Of a stretch of DNA of 64,000 bases, positions 17,391-23,848 are shown one piece after another. Each line of letters begins with the position of its first letter. Within the stretch, counting starts at the first letter, position 1. Origin of the DNA: Haloplanus vescus. Its GTDB lineage: Archaea > Halobacteriota > Halobacteria > Halobacteriales > Haloferacaceae. The translations under genes and the position numbers were made by a program. The notes below the pieces were generated by a model that saw nothing but the letters and a program-made list of their open reading frames with translations, was not told where the DNA came from and did no database searches. The DNA is taken from assembly GCF_900107665.1 (NCBI RefSeq), contig NZ_FNQT01000001.1, positions 107,742 to 171,741 on the forward strand, in the 5' to 3' direction.

Positions 17391-18593
17391 ATGCTGCCAG
17401 ACAAACTCCATCGTAATCGAACGGTTCTCACAGTGTTGTTCGCGTGTGCGCTCGTCGTGGGCGGGGGAATGAGCGTCGTCGAAGCGTCGCCGCCCGCGGT
17501 CACGGTGTCGTCGGTAAGCGTCTCCGACGACGAACCCGAGACGGGGGATTCGATTACCGTCACGCCGACGGTCCGCCTCTCGGGCGAGGGGAGCGGGACG
17601 TTCGAGGTAACCGAAGTGACGCTCGAAGACGCGAGCGGGACGCAGTACTCCGAGGCGGATTCACTCGGGACGCTCGGGGCCGGTGACACCATCGACGTTC
17701 CGCTCAGCGCGACGTTCGACACCGCGGGTCGGACGAAACTCCTCGTCCACGTCCGGGGGATGCAGTACGACGCCGACGGCAACCGACTCGGCGTGGTGAC
17801 GACCATGCATCCGACGTACGTGACCGTCTCAGAGCCCTCGACGGAGACGGAGACGCCGCCACAGTTGAACGTCGACACCGAGGACCTGGTCGCCGGCTCT
17901 GAATCCACCGTGACTGTCACCGTCTCCAACGGTGACGACGAGCAGGTGACCGACCTCTCGCTCCGACTGTCCGGACTCGGGGAGAACCAGACGCGGATTC
18001 AGCCCGAACTCGGCGCACACAACTCGACGACGTTCACGTTCGATGTCACGCCGCCCGAGGCGGGAACGCACTCGCTCGACGCGACGCTCACCCACGCCGA
18101 CGGGTCGGTCTCGACGAACGAGTCCGTCACGGTCCAGTCGCTGAACGGCGAGGCCGTCGTCCACGCGACGACCGTCACCGAGAACGGGTCGACCGACCTG
18201 CGGTATCACGTCGCCAATCACGGGAACGCTCCCATCGAGAACGTCGTCGTCTCGGGCGCCGCGGTGGGCACGGCCCTCCCGACGACGGTCATCCAGTCGG
18301 TCGAACCGGGGACCACCGAGACGGCGACGGTCGAACTGAACGAGCGCCCGACCGGTCCCGCGACGATATCCGCGACGTACGACGTCGGCTCGACGACCGG
18401 TTCGACCGACCAGTCGGTCCGATTCGCCAACGAGACGGCCGACGCCGAGTCGGCGTCGCAGGCCACCACCGAGACGCCGGGTTCGGGGACAGCACCGGCC
18501 ACGTTCGGCGCGGTGCCGCTGCTGACCGGGGGCGTCGTCGCCGCGGGCTCCATCATCGGCTATCGGAGCTGGCGTGGGCGCTTCGACCGATAG
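17391..18593 (+). CDS. Iron-box-controlled surface protein with CARDB-like beta domains, two-ended membrane anchor
   Basis: 400 residues. It has an N-terminal hydrophobic signal/helix (about 12-33), then two or three Ig-like/CARDB-type beta domains (about 35-350; TVTVTVSNGDDEQVTDLSLRL is typical). A Thr/Ser/Gly-rich stalk (about 350-370) and a C-terminal membrane helix (about 372-392) follow, ending in the Arg-rich tail RSWRGRFDR. Several N-glycosylation sequons (NQT, NST, NES, NGS, NET) suggest an outside location. No catalytic residue is seen. The promoter carries two strong iron boxes, so it should be made under iron limitation and may help capture the chelate or shape the cell surface. 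Function is unknown. Confidence 0.82.
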   Translation: MLPDKLHRNRTVLTVLFACALVVGGGMSVVEASPPAVTVSSVSVSDDEPETGDSITVTPTVRLSGEGSGTFEVTEVTLEDASGTQYSEADSLGTLGAGDTIDVPLSATFDTAGRTKLLVHVRGMQYDADGNRLGVVTTMHPTYVTVSEPSTETETPPQLNVDTEDLVAGSESTVTVTVSNGDDEQVTDLSLRLSGLGENQTRIQPELGAHNSTTFTFDVTPPEAGTHSLDATLTHADGSVSTNESVTVQSLNGEAVVHATTVTENGSTDLRYHVANHGNAPIENVVVSGAAVGTALPTTVIQSVEPGTTETATVELNERPTGPATISATYDVGSTTGSTDQSVRFANETADAESASQATTETPGSGTAPATFGAVPLLTGGVVAAGSIIGYRSWRGRFDR

Positions 18594-18611
18594 GCCGAAA
18601 GCGCTTTATTC

Positions 18612-18629
18612 TTTTAGGCTAGCCTAAAA
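18612..18629. promoter_or_regulatory. DtxR-type iron box 5, operator of the second binding-protein operon
   Basis: TTTTAGGCTAGCCTAAAA, a perfect 18-bp palindrome between the TATA-like CTTTATT (18604-18610) and the ATG at 18632. This is the best match to the consensus in the window. Confidence 0.92.
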
Positions 18630-18631
18630 AT

Positions 18632-19816
18632 ATGAGCGGTACTGATACGGACGGCGAACGGACGACGCGCCGACGGACGATTGCTGCCGTCGGTGCCGCT
18701 ATCACCGGGGCCGTCGCCGGCTGTACCGGGCAGCAGTCGTCAACGGCGGAGACGACGACCACCGCCACGCACAGCGTCCAGTTGTCGCCCGCCGGGCGCG
18801 TCGAGTTCGACGCCGTCCCGGAGACGGTGTTCACCGTCTTCCCGCAGTATGCGGACATGGCCGTCGCGCTCGGCCACGGCGACGCCGTCAACGCCGTCTA
18901 CGTCCCCGAGATGTCCGGCACGACGATGAATCACTACTACCGCCGCCTCGACGGTGTCTCCTTCGAGTGGGAGGGCCTGCAGGACCCCCTCACCGACGGG
19001 CTGGTGAAAGAGCAGCTGTACAGCCTCGGGAGCGACGTCCACCTCGCGGACCCGGCGTGGGCGTCGGCACAGACGGGGTGGGACCGCTCCGACGTCGACG
19101 AAATCGCGTCACAGGTCGGGCCGTGGGTCGGCAACTTCTACAGCGGAACGCGAGCCACGCCGCCCGAGGGCTACGACGGCTACGAGTACTACCCCCTGTG
19201 GGACCTGTTCGGCAAGGTCGCGGCCGTGTTCCGAGAGCAGGCGCGATACGAGGCGCTCGCGGCCGTTCACGCTGACTTGCTCTCGACCATCCAGTCGAAC
19301 TTGCCGCCCGAGTCGGAGCGCCCGACCGCCGTCCGAGCGACCCTCGCCAACGACGGCCAGTCCTTCTACACGTACCACCTGAACGCCCCCGGCTACTGGC
19401 TGGCCGACACCCGACCGCTCGGCGCCGTCGACGCCTTCGGCGACGGCGAGTGGGACGGCCTCTGGGGCACCGTCGACTACGAGACGATGCTCGAGGCCGA
19501 CCCCGACGTGTTCCTCCACCTCTGGGGCCTCACCCCGAACTACAGCATGGCGTCGGTCCGGGATTCCCTCGCCACCCACGAGGTGGGCAGTCAGCTGACG
19601 GCGGTCCAGAACGACCGCGTCTACCCCGGCGGCATGCGCTACCAGGGGCCGCTGATGAACCTCTTCCAACTCGAGATGGGGGCCAAGCAGCTCTACCCCG
19701 AGCAGTTCGGCGAGTGGCCCGAATACGAGGACGGCGCGCCCTACCCCGAGATTCCGGACGACGAGTGGCTGTTCGACCGCCGACGCGTCGCGTCCATCGT
19801 CGGAGGTGGCGCATGA
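18632..19816 (+). CDS. Iron/siderophore ABC transporter substrate-binding lipoprotein 2
   Basis: 394 residues. An Arg-rich N-terminus (TTRRRTIAAVG) leads to a lipobox VAGC (Cys31). The mature protein shares the layout of binding protein 1: HSVQLSPAGRVEFDAVPETVF, then ADMAVALGHG, GWDRSDVDEIASQ, FGKVAAVFREQARYEAL, and LTAVQNDRVYPGGMRYQGPLMN near the end. The loops are well diverged, so it probably binds a different chelate. It has a perfect iron box of its own. It is followed not by a permease but by three small uncharacterised genes with overlapping or close ends. Confidence 0.92.
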   Translation: MSGTDTDGERTTRRRTIAAVGAAITGAVAGCTGQQSSTAETTTTATHSVQLSPAGRVEFDAVPETVFTVFPQYADMAVALGHGDAVNAVYVPEMSGTTMNHYYRRLDGVSFEWEGLQDPLTDGLVKEQLYSLGSDVHLADPAWASAQTGWDRSDVDEIASQVGPWVGNFYSGTRATPPEGYDGYEYYPLWDLFGKVAAVFREQARYEALAAVHADLLSTIQSNLPPESERPTAVRATLANDGQSFYTYHLNAPGYWLADTRPLGAVDAFGDGEWDGLWGTVDYETMLEADPDVFLHLWGLTPNYSMASVRDSLATHEVGSQLTAVQNDRVYPGGMRYQGPLMNLFQLEMGAKQLYPEQFGEWPEYEDGAPYPEIPDDEWLFDRRRVASIVGGGA

Positions 19817-20709
19817 GTACGGCGACGCTCGCGGACCTCCGAGCGTACATCGAACGCCTCAGCGACCCCGAGGGGTCGTACTACCTCACCTGCGGGCGGC
19901 TGGGCGAGCGACCGGTGCCCGCCGTGGGGATGCGGTTCGGCGACCGAACGACGGCCTGTGCGGCCGCCCGCGCGGTCGAGCAGTACCGCGCGACGCTCCG
20001 CCGGTACGACGACCGCTTCCCGTACTACGACGTCATCGTCTGCGAGGAGGCCGGTTGCGAGGGCGACGAACCAGCGACCGACGAGCCGTGGTCGCTCTCG
20101 GAACCCGTCCTCGACCGACGCCGTGAGTCTCGCCAGACGCTCGTGGCGTTCTGTCACCGCGTCGCCGCCGCTGTCTTCGAGGCGGTGTCCGACGCCGGCC
20201 ACGACGCCGTGGAGGCGGCCGTCATGGACACGTACTTCGACCTCGCCGAGACAGTTGTGGACCCGGACGCGTTCTGCCTGCGACTGCTCGAACACCTCGC
20301 GGCCGAACTCGACGCCCGACTCTCCCCGGCGGCACAGATAGACGTCCTCGTCGCCGCCGCGACGCGACTCCGGCAGGACGACGTGACCGAGCGCCCCGTC
20401 TCCGCGACGCTCGCGTCACTCCGCGACCACGGCCTCCTCGGTCACTACACGCAGTCGCCGTGGTCCGTCGACGACGAGGCGGGGACGCGCTCCGTCGTCG
20501 TTCGGCTGTCCGACTACGCGCTCACGCCGCGCCGCGGCCGACTGCCCGTCCTCCCACTCGTCCTCGACCTGTACCGACGCCGCCCCGACTGGCCGCCCGC
20601 CTCGCTCCGCGTCGTCGACGACGGCGACGACTGGGAGGTGACAGTCGTACTCGCTCGCACCGCCGACCCGACTGCCCTCGTGAACGTCCCAATCGGAGCG
20701 AGCGCCTGA
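19813..20709 (+). CDS. Uncharacterised 298-residue protein in iron-box operon
   Basis: The ATG overlaps the stop of binding protein 2 (ATGA), so translation is coupled. The soluble, Arg/Asp-rich protein shows three parts. The N-terminal part (1-80) contains SYYLTCGRLGERPVPAVGMRFGD and VICEEAGCEGDE with three Cys. A helical middle (about 100-195) is rich in Ala and Glu (FCHRVAAAVFEAVSDAGHDAVEAAV). The C-terminal alpha/beta part (200-298) has two RLSDYALTP/VVLARTAD strands. I recognise no enzyme motif. It may correspond to a haloarchaeal domain of unknown function seen beside siderophore genes (DUF7551-like, from memory). Cytosolic location is likely as no signal is seen. Confidence 0.8.
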   Translation: MSTATLADLRAYIERLSDPEGSYYLTCGRLGERPVPAVGMRFGDRTTACAAARAVEQYRATLRRYDDRFPYYDVIVCEEAGCEGDEPATDEPWSLSEPVLDRRRESRQTLVAFCHRVAAAVFEAVSDAGHDAVEAAVMDTYFDLAETVVDPDAFCLRLLEHLAAELDARLSPAAQIDVLVAAATRLRQDDVTERPVSATLASLRDHGLLGHYTQSPWSVDDEAGTRSVVVRLSDYALTPRRGRLPVLPLVLDLYRRRPDWPPASLRVVDDGDDWEVTVVLARTADPTALVNVPIGASA

Positions 20710-21485
20710 TGACGGTGACGACACACGTCGCGCAGGCGATAGAGCGTGTCCGCGCCGAGCGCGCGGCCGTCGAGCGGCGACGCGACGCGTTCGAAACGTT
20801 CGCCGAGCGCGTGCAGGGGCTCTCCCCCGAGCCGTCGTCGACCTCCGTCGGCGTCGCGGCTGTGGCGGGCACGCGACGGCAGGCGAGCGGTGACGCCTGT
20901 CGGCAAGTCCGGACGGCCTTCGCGGAGACGGTCCGACCACACAGCGTCGCCGACGCCGACGACGCCGAACCGCTCCTCGAGACCATCCGCGCCGAACTCT
21001 CCGACACCATCGCCGTCGCCCTCGCGCCGACGACCGACTCGTCGTTCTCGCCCACGCTCAAGCGCGCCATCCTCTCCGAGGTGGCGACGCGGAAAGCCGA
21101 AAACGACCTCCTCGACCGCGCGCTCGGCCGCGAGCTGGCCCACCTCGACGACGCTCGCGAGGATATCGACGACATCACCGGCTGGATTGCCGACGCGGAC
21201 GAGACGCCGCTCCTGAACCTCGAGTTCGAGGCGCTCGCCGACCGGCACGAGACGCTCGACGCCCACCGCGACCGGTGTTCGACCGTCGCGCGTCGCCGCC
21301 AGCAGTTCCTCCGTGAGACGACGAGCCGAGGGTCCGAGCCCGGGGTCGGCCACTGGCAGGTCGTCTCGTACCTGTACTCGGACTTCCCGGTCGACCACCC
21401 GCTGTTGGCGACCGTCGCCCGCCTCGACGACGCCTGCGCGACCTGCCAGCGTACCGTCCGCGACCACCTCGTTCGGAGGGTCTGA
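20709..21485 (+). CDS. Uncharacterised 258-residue helical protein in iron-box operon (DUF7260-like)
   Basis: The start ATG overlaps the previous stop (TGATG). The protein is almost wholly helical: a coiled-coil-like N-terminus (IERVRAERAAVERRRDAFETFAERV), a long central helix region, and a C-terminal part with two Cys pairs' worth of spacing (RLDDACATCQRTVRDHLVRRV, CxxC near residue 244). The pattern resembles haloarchaeal DUF7260 proteins from memory. No signal peptide or membrane helix is seen. Position says it works with binding protein 2 under low iron; the role is unknown. Confidence 0.78.
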   Translation: MTVTTHVAQAIERVRAERAAVERRRDAFETFAERVQGLSPEPSSTSVGVAAVAGTRRQASGDACRQVRTAFAETVRPHSVADADDAEPLLETIRAELSDTIAVALAPTTDSSFSPTLKRAILSEVATRKAENDLLDRALGRELAHLDDAREDIDDITGWIADADETPLLNLEFEALADRHETLDAHRDRCSTVARRRQQFLRETTSRGSEPGVGHWQVVSYLYSDFPVDHPLLATVARLDDACATCQRTVRDHLVRRV

Positions 21486-21489
21486 CACC

Positions 21490-21609
21490 GTGTGGCCCTT
21501 CCCTTGTCGACGCCGCGCCCGCGCTTGGGCCGGCGTCTACGTCGGCCTGTTCGGCGCACCCGACGAGCGAACGGACGCCGAGACAGCGACCGACGAGGTG
21601 TCCGAATGA
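21490..21609 (+). CDS. 39-residue small protein candidate (GTG start)
   Basis: GTG at 21490 opens a short frame (MWPFPCRRRARAWAGVYVGL...) ending TDEVSE at 21609, 4 bp after the 258-residue gene. It has a Cys and an Arg-rich head, a short hydrophobic middle and an acidic tail. The tight spacing and acidic tail suggest a real co-translated mini-protein, but without comparison across genomes this is uncertain. Confidence 0.45.
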   Translation: MWPFPCRRRARAWAGVYVGLFGAPDERTDAETATDEVSE

Positions 21610-21654
21610 CCCGTCCACCCTCCAGCAACGCTGATACCACGACTCTCCGCTACA

Positions 21655-22050
21655 ATGAGTGAGACTACCCGCTACCTGCTCGCCCTGTATCGCCTGACCG
21701 GCGGCCACGACGACCCCGTGCCGCCCAGCGATGTCGCCGACGCCGTCGAGCGGTCGCCCGCGGCCACGACCGAGATGTTACAGCGACTCGACGAGCGCGG
21801 CATCGTCGACCACGAACCCTACGAGGGTGCGACCCTGACCGCCGAGGGAGAAGACACGGCGCGTGACCTGCACCAGACGTACGTCACACTCACCCGGTTT
21901 TTCCGTGACGTGCTCGAACTAGAAAACTACGAAGACGAGGCGCTAGCGCTCGCGGGGACGGTGAGCCCAGTCGTCATCGACCGACTCACCGAAACGTTGC
22001 TCGAAGACGCCGACGCCGCACCGACCGAACTGTGGCTCGAATCCGACTGA
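21655..22050 (+). CDS. DtxR-fold transcriptional regulator lacking the usual metal ligands
   Basis: 131 residues. The N-terminal winged helix (1-65; SDVADAVERSPAATTEMLQRLDERGIVDHEPYEGATLT) matches DtxR/MntR, and a shortened helical dimerisation domain follows (66-120). Aligned by eye to DtxR, every metal ligand is replaced: Met10 by Arg, His79 by Tyr, Glu83 by Thr, His98 by Glu, Cys102 by Leu, Glu105 by Ala and His106 by Gly. There is no SH3-like third domain. It closes the iron-box operon 45 bp after the mini-gene. It may bind the TTAGGC palindromes, but iron sensing by the classical site looks impossible. Confidence 0.87.
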   Translation: MSETTRYLLALYRLTGGHDDPVPPSDVADAVERSPAATTEMLQRLDERGIVDHEPYEGATLTAEGEDTARDLHQTYVTLTRFFRDVLELENYEDEALALAGTVSPVVIDRLTETLLEDADAAPTELWLESD

Positions 22051-22056
22051 CGGTAG

Positions 22057-22596
22057 TTACGCCGCGTCGGTGACCAGCGTGTCGTCTTCGAGGTAGTGTT
22101 CGAGGTGGTGGGCGTGTTCCTCGACACCGATGAGTTGCTCGCGGAGCATGTGCGCGGTGGCGTGGTCGCCGAGTCCCTCGGCGAGTTCGATGTGCTCGCG
22201 GTAGCTCTCGATGATGTCGCCGTACATCTCGAGGTCGTTCGCGAGCGACGTGCGGACGTCGTACACGTCCTCGTCTTCGGGTTCGACTGTCGACGCCTCG
22301 GTGAGCGCCGGCATGCTCGCGTGCGGGACGCCGCCGATTGCCTGCAGGCGCTCTGCGATTTCGTCCGCCGCCGCCTCGACGGCCTCGTAGGCCTCCTGCA
22401 GGAAGACGTGGATGTCGCGGAACTCCGCACCCTCGACGTTCCAGTGGTGCTTGTGGAGCTGGTGATAGAGGACGTACGCGTCCGCGAGGTCCGTGTTCAG
22501 TGCCTCGATAATCTGCTCGGTCTTCTCCTCGTCAAGTCGAACCGGGTTCTCGCCCACCGTGCCTGCCTCCTGCCGAACGGACTTCTGCGTGTTCAT
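22057..22596 (-). CDS. dps: DNA-protecting ferritin-like protein Dps (DpsA)
   Basis: 179 residues. Ferroxidase ligands of the Dps family are visible: YHQLHKHHWNVEG near residue 45 and FRDIHVFLQEAYEAVEAAADEIAERL near 60-85. The C-terminal helices (EHIELAEGLGDHATAHMLREQLIGVEEHAHHLEHYLED) are longer and His-rich, as in Halobacterium DpsA. By family it forms a dodecamer that oxidises Fe2+ and stores iron, and protects DNA from peroxide. The ATG at 22596 is preferred over an upstream in-frame ATG that would add 14 residues. It converges with the DtxR-fold gene, 6 bp apart, so iron storage sits directly beside iron uptake. Confidence 0.95.
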   Translation of the reverse strand: MNTQKSVRQEAGTVGENPVRLDEEKTEQIIEALNTDLADAYVLYHQLHKHHWNVEGAEFRDIHVFLQEAYEAVEAAADEIAERLQAIGGVPHASMPALTEASTVEPEDEDVYDVRTSLANDLEMYGDIIESYREHIELAEGLGDHATAHMLREQLIGVEEHAHHLEHYLEDDTLVTDAA

Positions 22597-22650
22597 CACA
22601 GTATATCCAACGGCGTCCACCCTCTTATAACTTATCAAGATTTATACAAT

Positions 22651-22668
22651 TTTTCGCATGGCCTAAAA
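22651..22668. promoter_or_regulatory. Degraded iron box upstream of dps
   Basis: TTTTCGCATGGCCTAAAA: the right arm GCCTAAAA is intact and the left arm is degenerate (TTTTCGCA). It lies about 55-72 nt upstream of the dps ATG, beyond the TATA-like TTTATAC (22641-22647), so a bound regulator would sit upstream of the promoter, where activation is possible. Confidence 0.4.
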
Positions 22669-22796
22669 CTCGCATATCGTGGCGAGGTGGTCTGCTACTC
22701 CGCAAATTGAAGAAACATGTCGGCCGAGAATTACTATTCGTCGCAGTCTCAGTCGAAGGTGGAAAGAGCAAAAGCAAGTTCGGGCCGGGGAGTCAT

Positions 22797-23058
22797 CTCG
22801 GCAAGGACTGCCGAGTTGGTTGCTCCCGCGTATGGCTCGCACGGGGCCCGCGGCTCAGCGATACGTCGCTGACGGCCGCGAGCAACGAGACACGCCCTCA
22901 GCCGAGGTGGCCTCATCGAGCGTCCAGCGTCTCGGTGTGAGAGACGAGCGACACCGAGCCTTCGATATTTTCCCGTGCCGACTCCGTGTTGTTAGTCGTT
23001 TGGGATTGGAGAATACATATCGAGCGTCTCGGTTCCCCGACGCAGCTAGCGACGCTCG
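22797..23058. other. Structured non-coding segment with four strong hairpins, candidate RNA gene
   Basis: The roughly 480-bp gap between dps and the next gene has no convincing reading frame. It has four good dyads in a row. CTCGGCA/TGCCGAG lies at 22797-22815. CGCGGC-TCAGCGA/TCGCTGA-GCCGCG around a TACG loop lies at 22849-22880, enclosed by GTTGCTC (22819-22825) and GAGCAAC (22880-22886). CTCGGTGT/ACACCGAG lies at 22931-22958. CGAGCGTC/GACGCTCG lies at 23021-23058. This density is unlike the other intergenic gaps in the window. The strand and function are unknown; the last hairpin could serve as a terminator of the minus-strand gene that ends at 23081. Confidence 0.4.
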
Positions 23059-23080
23059 GGACTGCTCGATAGCCGGCCGG

Positions 23081-23680
23081 TTATATCCCAAGCCACTCGT
23101 CGTCCCGAATTTCGTACCCGTTCTGCCGGCAGAACGTCGCCGCGTGCCGGCGCACCGCACGGGACCCTGGGAGTGTTTCCTTCTCGCGGATGCGCTCGAC
23201 GATCCAGTCGGCGACGGCCGGAATCCCCTCGTCGTCGTCGTCGGGGTCGATTGCCTTGAGCTCTCGGAACGTCTTCTCGTAGGCGTCACGCTGTGACTCG
23301 CTGAGGTCTGTGTTCGGGAGCGTGTCGGCGGCTTCGAGGACCCGTTTCATCGCCGCAGCGACGGTGGGTCGCTGGATTCGCACTCGGACGGCGGCCGGAG
23401 AGTCGAACGCCTCCGACTCTATCGCGGGCACGAGTTCCTCGACAGCGTAGCTAGCCTCGTTTGATTCGATATTTCGGTTGCCGACCACCGAAACGATATC
23501 CGCCCCCGTCGCCGGGAAGTCGAGTGAGTCGAGCTCCGATTCGAGCTCGTCGAGGACTGTCGAATCGACCGGTGGCTCCGGTTCGTCCCCACGCTCCAGT
23601 TCGTCGGCCACGTCGCGCTCTCGCTGGCGTCTGTCAGCGTCACGCGCTTGCTTCTCACGGCCACTCTTGTCGTCACCCAT
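23081..23680 (-). CDS. DUF5789-like acidic haloarchaeal protein, 199 residues
   Basis: A very charged N-terminus (MGDDKSGREKQARDADRRQRERD) leads to a core LDFPATGADIVSVVGNRNI...Y.VEELVP...FDSPAAVRVRIQRP near residues 55-105. It ends with a helical region finishing HAATFCRQNGYEIRDDEWLGI. This matches the pattern I know for haloarchaeal DUF5789-type proteins, and its core is related in style to the 85-residue gene at 52523. Function unknown, probably cytosolic. An upstream in-frame ATG would add 50 residues of non-conserved sequence; the ATG at 23680 is preferred. Confidence 0.82.
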   Translation of the reverse strand: MGDDKSGREKQARDADRRQRERDVADELERGDEPEPPVDSTVLDELESELDSLDFPATGADIVSVVGNRNIESNEASYAVEELVPAIESEAFDSPAAVRVRIQRPTVAAAMKRVLEAADTLPNTDLSESQRDAYEKTFRELKAIDPDDDDEGIPAVADWIVERIREKETLPGSRAVRRHAATFCRQNGYEIRDDEWLGI

Positions 23681-23848
23681 CTGAAAAGATGGTCTCTCCA
23701 GCCGGATAGTCCTATGGTCGGTGCGAGAGGCTTCGCCCGAATAGATAACTGTCGAGGCTGTTTTGGACCGCGCTATGGACCGTCGACTCCGCCACCCACT
23801 GGTGGCAGTTGCAGGCGTCGTCGCGCTCACGCTCCCGTGGAACCTCGC

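Noticed and set aside
23072-23085. GCCGGCCGG near 23.07 kb as the far att copy of the tRNA-Gly repeat
   Set aside because: Only nine bases match and such GC-rich palindromes are common by chance here.
22679-23296. A 205-codon plus-strand frame after dps
   Set aside because: Composition (Arg/Ser-rich, few acidic residues) is unlike haloarchaeal proteins and it crosses the structured hairpin region and the end of the opposite-strand DUF5789-like gene.
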